Assembly: GCA_905182385.1 (NCBI GenBank)
Contig: CAJJBS010000152.1
Location: forward strand, 1 to 11,919
Direction of reading: 5' to 3'
Origin: Fidelibacterota bacterium TCS55
Lineage (GTDB): Bacteria > Fidelibacterota > Marinisomatia > Marinisomatales > TCS55
Length of the DNA: 11,919 bases
In this document: in pieces, positions 1-7,634 of the stretch
Numbering within the stretch: the first letter of the stretch is position 1
Layout: every line of letters begins with the position of its first letter
Translations under genes and position numbers: made by a program
The notes under the pieces: generated by a model
Databases searched by the model: none
What the model saw: the letters and a program-made list of their open reading frames with translations, nothing else
What the model was told of the DNA's origin: nothing

Positions 1-1
1 G

Positions 2-601
2 TTAAAAGATTTTACAGCGTTACAACTTATTGCAGATACTGCTGAAAAACTTGCAGCTGGTGAAATACTTCAAATTGAGAAGTCATTAACTCGTTCAATG
101 ACTGAAAAAGTATACTATGAAATGATTTATAAAAAAACAGCTTCATTGATATCTACCAGTTGTGAATTAGGAGCAATAACTTCAACTGGAAAAGAGAATG
201 ATAGAAAAGCAATGATTACTTATGGAACAAAACTAGGTATGGCATTTCAAATAAAAGATGATTTATTCGATTTACTTGGTAATGAGAATCAAACTGGAAA
301 AGATATTGGAGCTGATTTAAAACGTAATATGGTTACTCTACCATTAATCCACACGTATGAAAAAATTAATAGGCTAGAATTACGAAGGTTGAAAAAAATA
401 TTGGGGTTAAAGAATAAAACAAAAAAAAATATTAATGATTTAAATGACATAGTGCATAATGCGGGTGGTTTTAATTACGCTGAACAAAAAATTAATGAAC
501 TTAATGATGAAGCCTTTGATGCTATTTCAATCTACCCAGATAGTCCATATAAGCAGTCAATGGTCGACTTAATTAGTTTTAATAAACTTCGAACAGGCTA
601 G
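2..601 (+). CDS. Polyprenyl diphosphate synthase, C-terminal part (5' end outside window)
   Basis: The reading frame is open from base 2, so the gene begins left of the window; about 199 codons remain. Seen: a GEILQIE stretch near the start of the fragment, a TASLISTSCELGA segment, and FQIKDDLFD, which is the second aspartate-rich motif (Mg-diphosphate binding) of trans-prenyltransferases, with its Asp pair at fragment residues 86-87. The first DDxxD motif must lie upstream. Family knowledge: these enzymes add isopentenyl diphosphate units to an allylic diphosphate, making the chains used for quinone tails or other isoprenoids; chain length cannot be read from this fragment. The stop lies 4 bp before the next gene, so it is probably co-transcribed with the LPS genes that follow. 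The ATG at 98 is internal, because conserved sequence precedes it. Confidence 0.9.
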   Translation, partial: LKDFTALQLIADTAEKLAAGEILQIEKSLTRSMTEKVYYEMIYKKTASLISTSCELGAITSTGKENDRKAMITYGTKLGMAFQIKDDLFDLLGNENQTGKDIGADLKRNMVTLPLIHTYEKINRLELRRLKKILGLKNKTKKNINDLNDIVHNAGGFNYAEQKINELNDEAFDAISIYPDSPYKQSMVDLISFNKLRTG

Positions 602-605
602 TCTA

Positions 606-1631
606 ATGATTTATCCCAGGACTATTTTGGTCCTAAGGTTTAGTTCCATTGGAGATATTGTTCAAACAACTTCTGTTTTAGGAACACTTAAAAAGAAATT
701 TCCTGAAAGTAGTATTGATTTTATGACTTTATCTAAATATGCATCCATTCTTCGTTACCATCCTTACATTAATAAAATTCATGAAGTTGATATAAAAGCA
801 AATTATAAAACTTTAAAAAGAATCGGTACTGAAATAGACACATTAAATTATGACTTGGTATTAGACCTTCATAATACTACACGGTCAAAAATTGTCAGAA
901 AGTTTATAAAGAATTCAAATAAACGCTACATAAGAAAGCCAAGATGGAATAGGTTTAAAAATTTTGCTTTACATTTGAATCATTTCCCTAAAGATTTTTC
1001 TGTTAGATATTGGATGAATGAAATAATAAATGATTTCTTTAATGAAGAAGTAAAACCTTCAAAAACAAAATTATTTATTTCAAAAGAAGAAATTAATAAA
1101 TCAAGGTCATTTTTACAATCAGTGGGTATAGATAAACCTTTTTTTGTTATCTTACCAGGAGCTGCTTGGCCTCAAAAAACCTGGCTTTATGATAGATATA
1201 TATCAGTCATTAAAAAATGTACAAAAGACTATAACTTATCTCCGCTTATGATTGGAGGTTCTAATGATACTGTTTGTGATTCCATAAAAAATATATTAGG
1301 TGAAAAATTAATAGATATTCATGGAAAAACTAGTTTAAGAGAATCAATCGCAATTATTAGTCAATCTGAATTTGTTATAGGAAGTGATACGGGTTTAGTT
1401 CATGCAGCTGAAGCATTAAATATTGCATCAATATCAATTTTAGGGCCAACAGCGGTGGAGACAGGTGCCGGTGTATTTAATAATAATTCATTTATAGTAG
1501 AAGATAAAAATTTATGGTGTCGTCCATGTTCGCAAAATGGAAGTATACCTTGTTATAGGGAAGAACAATACTGTTTAACAAATATTAGCGTTGAGAATGT
1601 AATGAATGCTATTAATGGATTGATTCAATAA
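606..1631 (+). CDS. Glycosyltransferase family 9 (ADP-heptose:LPS heptosyltransferase-like)
   Basis: This 341-residue protein has the usual length and two-domain GT-B layout of heptosyltransferases. Seen: the N-terminal ILVLRFSSIGDIVQT (residues 7-21), where the Asp of GDIV corresponds to the catalytic-base position in WaaC-type enzymes; LPGAAWPQKTW (183-193); IGGSND (216-221); and GSDTGLVHAAEA (259-270), the nucleotide-sugar binding signature. A cysteine-containing tail (C305, C308, C316, C323) is typical of many GT9 members. Known role: transfer of heptose to the Kdo/heptose inner core of LPS at the cytoplasmic face of the inner membrane. The adjoining Kdo transferase gene, which overlaps its stop as TAATG, supports an LPS role. 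Whether it is heptosyltransferase I, II or III cannot be decided here. Only a weak AGG lies 8 bases before the start. Confidence 0.9.
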   Translation: MIYPRTILVLRFSSIGDIVQTTSVLGTLKKKFPESSIDFMTLSKYASILRYHPYINKIHEVDIKANYKTLKRIGTEIDTLNYDLVLDLHNTTRSKIVRKFIKNSNKRYIRKPRWNRFKNFALHLNHFPKDFSVRYWMNEIINDFFNEEVKPSKTKLFISKEEINKSRSFLQSVGIDKPFFVILPGAAWPQKTWLYDRYISVIKKCTKDYNLSPLMIGGSNDTVCDSIKNILGEKLIDIHGKTSLRESIAIISQSEFVIGSDTGLVHAAEALNIASISILGPTAVETGAGVFNNNSFIVEDKNLWCRPCSQNGSIPCYREEQYCLTNISVENVMNAINGLIQ

Positions 1632-2905
1632 TGCTTTGGATGATATTCTATAACATAATCTTATATCCAATTTTCTTTTTTTTAATATTGTTTATATCTC
1701 CATTTAATAAAAAAATGAGACTAGGGTTTATTGGAAGATTAAAATCGATCAAAGAATTAAAAGTTTTTATGAAACATACTGACTTAGATACTGATATTTA
1801 TTGGTTTCATGCTGCTTCACTAGGAGAATATGAACAAATAAAGCCTGTGCTTGCAGGTTTGAAAGAAGTTGAACCCAACTCAAAATCAATTGTTAGTTTT
1901 TTTTCGCCATCTGGTTATAATTATGTAAATGATCAAAATATTGACTGTAAAATTTATTTGCCATTTGATTTCTTTTGGGTAATAAATCGATGTTTAAAGA
2001 TAGTTAACCCTAAAAAGTTAATTTTTGCAGCTTATGATGTTTGGCCAAATTTAATTTGGAGAGCTAAAAATTTAAATATTCATACTACGTTATTCGCAGC
2101 GAGATTCTCAAGTAATACATCAAAGCTTTTTCCATTTATCAAGAATTTTTATAAAAATGTCTACGCAAGTTTTTCTGCCATTTATACTATAACAAAATCT
2201 GACAATGAACTTTTAAGATTAATTTTACAAAATTCAATAAAACCAACTCTTCGTGTTCTAGGAAATCCTCGTTATGATGAAGTAAAAATAAAAGCAGATA
2301 GTTTTACTATTGAACGTACTAAGTCAGTTTTGCAAAGACCAAAAGCATTATTAGTGGGAAGTATACATATTGAAGATGAAAATATTATCATGAATTCTAT
2401 TGTTAGTTTAATGAAAGAATTAAATGACTTGTCTTTAATTTGGGCATACCATGAACCTAAAAATAGATATTTAGATTCGGCAGAAACTTTTTTTAGATCA
2501 AAAGATTTTTCAGTTGAACGACTAAGCAAAACTAACCCTGATAAATTAAAGGCTAGAGTTTGTTTAGTAGATTCTATTGGTCAATTAGCCAATTTATATT
2601 GGTATGGGCAAATAGCATATATTGGTGGTGGTTTTTCAACTGGCGTCCATAATGTAATGGAACCTGCAATTGCTAGATTACCAATATTTTTTGGTCCACG
2701 ATATAATAACTCAAATGAAGCTGAAGAACTTATTATTGATGGAGGTGGATTTAATATTGACTCAGGAACTGATTTATACTTGGGAGTTAAGAAACTTTTT
2801 GATATTAAAACTGAGTTTATTAAATCAAGCTATGCTTCAACTAATGTAGTACATCGTAATCTAGGTTCTTCAACAAGAGTAGTTAGAAATATTATTCATG
2901 ATTAA
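1631..2905 (+). CDS. waaA: 3-deoxy-D-manno-octulosonic acid (Kdo) transferase
   Basis: This 424-residue protein matches the GT30 Kdo transferase, which moves Kdo from CMP-Kdo onto lipid A precursor at the inner membrane. Seen: an N-terminal hydrophobic anchor (about residues 2-23) followed by basic residues; WFHAASLGE (58-66), whose final Glu aligns with the proposed catalytic base; YDVWPNLI (135-142), the counterpart of the TELWPNLI motif; GNPRYDE (211-217); and the CMP-binding C-terminal motif GGGFSTGVHNVMEPA (332-346) with FGPRYNNSNEAEEL following. The start ATG overlaps the stop of the upstream glycosyltransferase (TAATG), implying translational coupling. The number of Kdo residues it adds cannot be told from sequence. 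No clear ribosome binding site is visible. Confidence 0.93.
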   Translation: MLWMIFYNIILYPIFFFLILFISPFNKKMRLGFIGRLKSIKELKVFMKHTDLDTDIYWFHAASLGEYEQIKPVLAGLKEVEPNSKSIVSFFSPSGYNYVNDQNIDCKIYLPFDFFWVINRCLKIVNPKKLIFAAYDVWPNLIWRAKNLNIHTTLFAARFSSNTSKLFPFIKNFYKNVYASFSAIYTITKSDNELLRLILQNSIKPTLRVLGNPRYDEVKIKADSFTIERTKSVLQRPKALLVGSIHIEDENIIMNSIVSLMKELNDLSLIWAYHEPKNRYLDSAETFFRSKDFSVERLSKTNPDKLKARVCLVDSIGQLANLYWYGQIAYIGGGFSTGVHNVMEPAIARLPIFFGPRYNNSNEAEELIIDGGGFNIDSGTDLYLGVKKLFDIKTEFIKSSYASTNVVHRNLGSSTRVVRNIIHD

Positions 2906-4211
2906 TCAAATTAATTTTTGTTTAGATTACGTAAAATTTCAAAAAAAGAAACCAATAAATATGAATCAGGGTTTACATATTATTTATGGTGAAAGTGGTA
3001 GTGGGAAGACGCACTTAATAAGGAGTTTAGCGAATATAAATACTATAAATAATGAATACTTTAAAGTTATTGATTTAAATATTCCTGAATCACTTCAAGT
3101 GGTTTTTCAAAACCCGGAAAATCAAATATTAGCGCATAAATTATCATTTGAATTATCTTTTGGTCTTGAATCAAGTATACGTGATTCAAGATTGCTTCAA
3201 TCAAAAGTGAAAAAGTTAAAATCAACATTGCCATTTATTAAAAATTGGGAAAGACATCCTTCAACTTTAAGCGGGGGAGAAATGGAAATTCTAAATTTAG
3301 TTACGGCTTTTAGTATGAATCCTAAACTTGTTTTAATTGATGATGGTTTATCATTTTTGAATTCAGATATAAAATCTGATTGGGTTAAATGGATGCAAAA
3401 ACAAATAGATCACCAAACGATAATATTATGGTTTACATCTGATATTTCTGATTTCGCTTATAGTAATTCAAATTGGATGATTTCATTATCTGATTTTATT
3501 GAAGTAAATAATCATACTCTTAATAATAATTACAATATTTCTGTACCAAAAGGTAAAATGTCTTTAAATATAAAAAATTTATCATTTAATTTTGATAAAA
3601 AATCTCAATTAATTCAAAATTGGAATTTTAAAATTAGTTCTACAAGAAGTTTAGGCTTGGCTGGGAAAAATGGAGTTGGTAAAACAACCTTATCTCAACT
3701 ATTAACAGGTACACTACAACCTTCTAATGGCTCAACTTCAATTTTAATAGAAAACTCTAAACCTTCCATTGCTATGCTTGATCAGTTTCCCGAAAGAATT
3801 TTAGGACCAAACTCTCTTGAATCTTTTATTGATTTATTAATAAATAATCAAAAATTGTATCCACGGTTGCTTAATAAATGTATAAAACAGCTAAATTCTC
3901 ATCAAATTAATTGGGAAATAATAAAAAATAAATCTGCTTTAGATATCCCATGGTTTACATTAAGAATGTCTTTAATTATTATACTATCTCACTGCAATTA
4001 TGATCTTTTAATTTTAGATGAACCCACTTTTGGTTTTGGCTTAAAACAAAAAGAAGATCTAAGTAAAATTTTTCGTGAAATTTTAGCTCAAAAGCATCTT
4101 ATTTTAATTTCACATGATATGCCATTTTTTATGTCACATTGTGATCAAATATATGATTTAGATAATCAAACTATTATTAATAATAAAAATATTTTAATAA
4201 ATGCAAATTAA
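2898..4211 (+). CDS. Tandem ABC ATPase, ECF transporter-like (fused A1-A2 form) with one degenerate site
   Basis: The 437-residue protein holds two ABC ATPase domains and no membrane segment. Domain 1 has Walker A GESGSGKT (31-38), a Q-loop FQNPENQ (70-76) of the form typical of energy-coupling-factor ATPases, and signature LSGGE (124-128). Its Walker B reads LVLIDDG (144-150), with Asp for the catalytic Glu, and its switch position reads TSD (180-182), lacking His. Domain 2 has Walker A GKNGVGKT (256-263), Q296, Walker B LLILDEP (370-376) and switch SHD (405-407), but no LSGGQ: the region around 349-358 reads DIPWFTLRMS. Inference: ATP-driving module for a vitamin or metal importer, or another ABC-powered machine. 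No EcfT or S component is in the window. The start overlaps waaA by 8 bp and the end overlaps the next gene by 11 bp. Confidence 0.85.
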   Translation: MINQINFCLDYVKFQKKKPINMNQGLHIIYGESGSGKTHLIRSLANINTINNEYFKVIDLNIPESLQVVFQNPENQILAHKLSFELSFGLESSIRDSRLLQSKVKKLKSTLPFIKNWERHPSTLSGGEMEILNLVTAFSMNPKLVLIDDGLSFLNSDIKSDWVKWMQKQIDHQTIILWFTSDISDFAYSNSNWMISLSDFIEVNNHTLNNNYNISVPKGKMSLNIKNLSFNFDKKSQLIQNWNFKISSTRSLGLAGKNGVGKTTLSQLLTGTLQPSNGSTSILIENSKPSIAMLDQFPERILGPNSLESFIDLLINNQKLYPRLLNKCIKQLNSHQINWEIIKNKSALDIPWFTLRMSLIIILSHCNYDLLILDEPTFGFGLKQKEDLSKIFREILAQKHLILISHDMPFFMSHCDQIYDLDNQTIINNKNILINAN

Positions 4212-4767
4212 ATCAAAGATTGCTGACCCAACTAAAATACTTACAGTTGCTAATATGATTAGCCTTGGTAGAGCTGCTCTAGCAGTACCAATAGTTTATA
4301 CTTTACGTGACCCCGATTTAGGTTATATAACATTTACTTTAATTATCATAGCTGTACTTTCGGATACATTAGATGGATGGTTTGCAAGACAAGCTCAAGA
4401 AGTAACGCATTTTGGAAAATGGATTGATCCTATTGCAGATTTTGCTTGTATTCTTTCTGTCTCTTCTTATCTAACATTAGTGGGTCGATTTCCAGGTTGG
4501 TTTTTCATTTTATACTTATTCAGGTATATAACTATTGCACTATCAGCTATATATTTTTTAAATCATACTAAATTTATACTAAATGCAAACTGGTGGGGTA
4601 AATGGGCAGCAGGTATTACTTCTTTATCTTTACTATTACATATTTGGCCATGGGATGCTTTGCCATGGACAAAAGATTTAGCAATTTATTGTGCAACTCT
4701 CCTATTAACTATTAGTTGGCTTTCATATGTAAATACATTTTTTAAACTATATAAAGAAATAAAATAA
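4201..4767 (+). CDS. CDP-alcohol phosphatidyltransferase family membrane protein (PgsA-like)
   Basis: This 188-residue polytopic membrane protein has several hydrophobic helices, for example around residues 42-53, 82-96, 100-118 and 160-176. It contains a complete CDP-alcohol phosphotransferase motif, D55-x2-D58G59-x2-A62R63-x8-G72-x3-D76-x3-D80; the aspartates bind metal and the CDP-lipid. The family exchanges CMP from a CDP-lipid for an alcohol, as in phosphatidylglycerophosphate synthase, phosphatidylserine synthase or cardiolipin synthase. The N-terminal ILTVANMISLGRA is the usual TxxNxxxxxR entry segment, and the short length suits PgsA-type enzymes, but the acceptor alcohol is not provable from sequence. 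The start lies 11 bp inside the preceding ABC gene with no Shine-Dalgarno site, and the stop overlaps the ftsY ATG. Confidence 0.87.
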   Translation: MQIKSKIADPTKILTVANMISLGRAALAVPIVYTLRDPDLGYITFTLIIIAVLSDTLDGWFARQAQEVTHFGKWIDPIADFACILSVSSYLTLVGRFPGWFFILYLFRYITIALSAIYFLNHTKFILNANWWGKWAAGITSLSLLLHIWPWDALPWTKDLAIYCATLLLTISWLSYVNTFFKLYKEIK

Positions 4768-5663
4768 TGGCAATTGTTGGAAAAGTTTTTAATGCATTAA
4801 AACGTACTCGTGACACAATTTCTGATGCTTTTGATTTAGTTAGACAACAAAAAGTAAATATTGAATCATTAGAAAAATTAGAAGAAACACTTTTATTGTC
4901 AGATATAGGGTTTGAAATTGTTGAAAAAATTGTAAATGTTATTAAAATAAATAAACAAGATAATTTTATTTCTGATGTAGAAAATTATTTAATATCTATT
5001 TTACCTGATCATCATAATGATAAAATTTTAAATTCTAGTCCAGTAGTAATATTTATGGTAGGAGTTAATGGTACAGGTAAAACAACATCTTGTGCTAAGT
5101 TAGCAAATCACTATAAAACTCAAGGAAAAAATATTCTTATGGTTGCTGCAGATACATACAGAGCAGCAGCTGTAGATCAATTAAAAATTTGGTCAAATAG
5201 ACTAGATGTAGAAATAATTCATAATGAATTGTCACATCAACCTTCCGCTGTTTTATTTGATGGCCTTACAGCAGCTAAATCTCAGAATTCAGATATTATA
5301 ATTGTAGATACTGCTGGTAGATTACATACATCGAAAAATTTAATGTTCGAACTTGAAAAAATGTATAGACTGTCGAAGAAAAACTTTTCATCTTTCAAAA
5401 TTAACTCACTAATAACTCTAGATGCAAGTTTAGGTCAAAATTCATTAATCCAAGCTAAAGACTTTGCTAGTAAAGTTCAATTAGATGGTGCGATTTTAAC
5501 TAAAATGGATGGAACAGCAAAAGGTGGTATTGTTTTTCCATTATATAGTAAATCGAATATTCCAGTAAAATTTATTGGAACAGGTGAAGACTTAGAAGAT
5601 TTATTTATATTTAATCGGAATGAGTATGTTCAAAGCATTTTAGGAACAAATAAAAGTTTATGA
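4767..5663 (+). CDS. ftsY: Signal recognition particle receptor FtsY
   Basis: A 298-residue SRP GTPase of the FtsY branch. Seen: a helical N domain (about residues 1-85), then the G domain with Walker A GVNGTGKTT (99-107), DTYRAAAVDQL (129-139), DTAGR (181-185), TKMDGTAKGG (245-254) and closing GTGED (271-275). GVNGTGKTT and the GIVFPL segment after the G4 motif favour FtsY over Ffh, as does the absence of a C-terminal methionine-rich M domain. It docks the SRP-ribosome complex at the inner membrane for co-translational insertion. It lacks the long acidic N-terminal A domain of E. coli FtsY and starts almost directly with the N domain, as in many other bacteria. Its ATG overlaps the upstream stop (TAATG) and its stop overlaps the rimO start (ATGA). 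Confidence 0.96.
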   Translation: MAIVGKVFNALKRTRDTISDAFDLVRQQKVNIESLEKLEETLLLSDIGFEIVEKIVNVIKINKQDNFISDVENYLISILPDHHNDKILNSSPVVIFMVGVNGTGKTTSCAKLANHYKTQGKNILMVAADTYRAAAVDQLKIWSNRLDVEIIHNELSHQPSAVLFDGLTAAKSQNSDIIIVDTAGRLHTSKNLMFELEKMYRLSKKNFSSFKINSLITLDASLGQNSLIQAKDFASKVQLDGAILTKMDGTAKGGIVFPLYSKSNIPVKFIGTGEDLEDLFIFNRNEYVQSILGTNKSL

Positions 5664-6943
5664 ATCAACATAAATTAAAGATGATTAGTCTTGGATGTGC
5701 TAAAGCATTAGTCGATTCTGAAATATTACTTGGTAGTTTAGAGAGAGAGCATTTTGAAATAACTGAAGAACCTGAAGAAGCTGAAACAATAGTTGTGAAT
5801 ACTTGCGGTTTTCTAGATATTGCTCGAGAAGAGTCAATTGAGACTATTCTTCAAGCAGCAAAACTGAAAGAAACTGGTAAATTAAAACAGCTTGTTGTTA
5901 TGGGTTGTCTATCTGAAAGATATCCAGATTCACTTTCTAAAGAGATTCCAGAGGTTGATAGATTTTTTGGGAGTAAAAACATTAAACAAATTGCTTCTTT
6001 TCTTACAGGTAAAGAGTTTGCAAAAGATGATCCATTATTTTACCGTTCATTATTAACGCCAAATCACTATGCATACTTAAAAATTGCTGAAGGATGTGAT
6101 AATGGTTGTTCATTTTGTAGTATTCCAATTATGCGAGGGTTACAAAAAAGTCGAAATATTGATTCAATTATGTGGGAAGCAGAAAAATTATTAGAAAATG
6201 GAGTTAAAGAATTACTTGTTATTGCTCAAGACTCTACAAGTTACGGATGGGACTTGAAGCCAAAAAAACATCTAAGTGATTTAATAAACTCAATCGACTC
6301 GTTAGGCTTTAATTGGTTTCGTCTCCATTATGCACATCCTGCACATTTATCTAAAAAAATCATTGAAGCAATGGCTAATGCTAAAAATATGTGTCAATAT
6401 TTAGATATGCCAATTCAACATGCTTCTGACAAAATTTTGAAATCAATGAGGCGAGGTTTAGGGCAATCAGGAATTCGTGACCGCATACTTCAATTAAGAG
6501 AAGCTATTCCAAATATTCGTATTCGAACAACTCTAATTGTTGGATATCCCGATGAAACAGATGATGATTTTAATTCTTTATATAATTTTATAGAAGAAAT
6601 GGAGTTTGATCGATTAGGTGTTTTTACATATTCGGAAGAAGAGGGTACAACAGCAGAGAATCTAGAAGATAATGTTCCTCAAGAATTAAAAAATGAAAGA
6701 AAAGATCAAATATTAGACTTACAAGCAAGTATTAGCTCAGAGAAAAATCAGCTTATGGTAGGAAACACATATAAAGTATTAGTAGATAAAACTGGAGATT
6801 CTATTTCTGTTGGGCGAACTGAATTTGATTCTCCAGAAATCGATAATATTGTACATATTAAAAAATCTGTGCCGATTGGAAAGTTTGTAAATGTTAAAGT
6901 TGAATCTAGTAATGAATTTGAGCTTATTGGCTCTCCAATCTAG
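5660..6943 (+). CDS. rimO: Ribosomal protein S12 methylthiotransferase RimO
   Basis: A 427-residue radical-SAM methylthiotransferase. Seen: the N-terminal UPF0004 domain with SLGCAKALVDSE (10-21) and three cluster-ligand cysteines (C13, C49, C83); the radical SAM motif C146-x3-C150-x2-C153 within EGCDNGCSFCSIP; GYPDET in the barrel; and a C-terminal TRAM domain (about 365-427) containing VGRTEFDSPEIDN. The SLGCAK..VDSE and GRTEFDSPEID patterns point to RimO rather than the tRNA enzyme MiaB. Known reaction: beta-methylthiolation of a conserved aspartate of ribosomal protein S12 using two 4Fe-4S clusters. The first motif has Ala where most family members have Asn (CAKN), a small variation. It is coupled to ftsY by an ATGA overlap and is the last plus-strand gene of the operon. 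Confidence 0.95.
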   Translation: MNQHKLKMISLGCAKALVDSEILLGSLEREHFEITEEPEEAETIVVNTCGFLDIAREESIETILQAAKLKETGKLKQLVVMGCLSERYPDSLSKEIPEVDRFFGSKNIKQIASFLTGKEFAKDDPLFYRSLLTPNHYAYLKIAEGCDNGCSFCSIPIMRGLQKSRNIDSIMWEAEKLLENGVKELLVIAQDSTSYGWDLKPKKHLSDLINSIDSLGFNWFRLHYAHPAHLSKKIIEAMANAKNMCQYLDMPIQHASDKILKSMRRGLGQSGIRDRILQLREAIPNIRIRTTLIVGYPDETDDDFNSLYNFIEEMEFDRLGVFTYSEEEGTTAENLEDNVPQELKNERKDQILDLQASISSEKNQLMVGNTYKVLVDKTGDSISVGRTEFDSPEIDNIVHIKKSVPIGKFVNVKVESSNEFELIGSPI

Positions 6944-6948
6944 TAATC

Positions 6949-7428
6949 TTATTTATTTGGTGTCTTATAATAGTCTTTAATTTCGAAAGCATATTTTTTT
7001 AATAGATGATTAGGTATTGGTAAAAGAAGATTGTATTGAACAATTTTCCATTTGTTATTTTCAATTTTTAATGCTCCTGTTCCTCTAAAATATCCATATT
7101 CCTTGCTAATTAGAATTTCATCAAACCAAGCTGTCTTTTTATCATCAGAAAAGTAAAGATTCCTTTCTTTCATTGTATAAGTCCATCCTGTACCGCTTTC
7201 CATTCTTTTAGTCACATATTCATTAAAATCATTTTTATGCCATCGTTCACTTATATCTGTACCAAAGAAAACTGCATTGCTTGCAAATAGATCGATGTAT
7301 TTTTTTGAATTTGATTCGGAAGCATATAGGTGAAGCTTGTCTAGTACTGATTCTACGTAAATAACTAAATCATCTTTCTGTGTAGAAACTAAGTTTATAA
7401 ATACTAGGTACGATATTATTATTTTCAT
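6949..7428 (-). CDS. Exported SnoaL-like (NTF2-fold) protein of unknown function
   Basis: A 159-residue protein starting with a short hydrophobic leader (about residues 2-15, ending near VSTQ), probably a signal peptide without a lipobox cysteine. The remainder matches my recollection of the SnoaL_3/DUF4440 type NTF2-like domain: an early helix with KKYIDLFASNAVFFGTD (43-58), SERWHKNDF (60-68), GTGWTYTMKERN (79-90), AWFDE (100-104), RGTGAL (115-120) and WKIVQYNLLLPIPN (127-140). Such domains form a cone-shaped pocket, and many members have no known substrate. I cannot assign a reaction. It is the only minus-strand gene of confident identity and it converges on rimO with 5 bp between stops. 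The start is favoured by AGGA five bases upstream. Confidence 0.8.
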   Translation of the reverse strand: MKIIISYLVFINLVSTQKDDLVIYVESVLDKLHLYASESNSKKYIDLFASNAVFFGTDISERWHKNDFNEYVTKRMESGTGWTYTMKERNLYFSDDKKTAWFDEILISKEYGYFRGTGALKIENNKWKIVQYNLLLPIPNHLLKKYAFEIKDYYKTPNK

Positions 7429-7433
7429 ACTAA

Positions 7434-7437
7434 TCCT
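7434..7437 (-). promoter_or_regulatory. Shine-Dalgarno site for the SnoaL-like gene
   Basis: On the minus strand the sequence reads AGGA, then five bases, then the ATG at 7428-7426. It is one of the few recognisable ribosome binding sites in this window, and it supports that start codon. The plus-strand genes mostly begin without one. Confidence 0.5.
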
Positions 7438-7607
7438 GGTTTATTTTTGTTTCATATTCTTTGAATAAAATATTATTTTATACTGATTGTTATTTAATTG
7501 ATTATTCATAAATAATTGGAAAGAAAATACATGTTATTAAAATAATAAAAATAATTTGATTAATATATTTTAAAAGATTAATTCGATATCTCTGCCATTG
7601 TTTCGTA

Positions 7608-7613
7608 TATAAT
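7608..7613 (+). promoter_or_regulatory. Possible -10 element (TATAAT) for uvrB
   Basis: A perfect TATAAT lies 21 bp before the uvrB ATG. No good -35 box sits 16-18 bp upstream (the best nearby is TTCGAT, 20 bp away). In DNA this AT-rich such hexamers occur by chance. If used, transcription would begin near 7620 and the leader would be only about 15 nt, which would remove part of the GAGG at 7618-7621. Confidence 0.3.
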
Positions 7614-7617
7614 ATCT

Positions 7618-7621
7618 GAGG
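7618..7621 (+). promoter_or_regulatory. Possible Shine-Dalgarno site for uvrB (GAGG, long spacing)
   Basis: GAGG occurs 13 bases before the ATG at 7635, longer than the usual 5-9. No alternative in-frame start codon lies closer to it, and the protein homology begins right at MTEFKLNSSFNPQGDQPQAI, so the ATG at 7635 is kept. Confidence 0.35.
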
Positions 7622-7634
7622 TAAATTTGCCGTT

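Larger units (their letters stand above)
7429..7634. promoter_or_regulatory. Divergent AT-rich intergenic region between SnoaL-like gene and uvrB
   Basis: This 206-bp spacer is the largest non-coding stretch in the window and the only place where transcription diverges, so promoters for both flanking genes should lie here. It is composed almost wholly of A/T tracts. On the minus strand a TATAAA-like element occurs near 7477-7482, without a convincing -35 box. I see no clear inverted repeat, LexA-like box, small ORF or RNA structure. Confidence 0.5.

Noticed and set aside
2272..2529. Minus-strand open frame of 85 codons inside waaA
   Set aside because: It lies wholly within a well-supported gene on the other strand and its translation shows no domain-like pattern; it is an antisense shadow.
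6926..6939. Small hairpin ATTGG-CTCT-CCAAT at the end of rimO as a terminator
   Set aside because: The stem is only 5 bp, lies inside the coding sequence before the stop, and is not followed by a T-run; too weak to call between the convergent genes.
7429..7634. Riboswitch, small RNA or LexA box in the divergent spacer
   Set aside because: Only A/T-rich low-complexity sequence is visible; no paired stems, conserved core or CTG/CAG dyad could be found.
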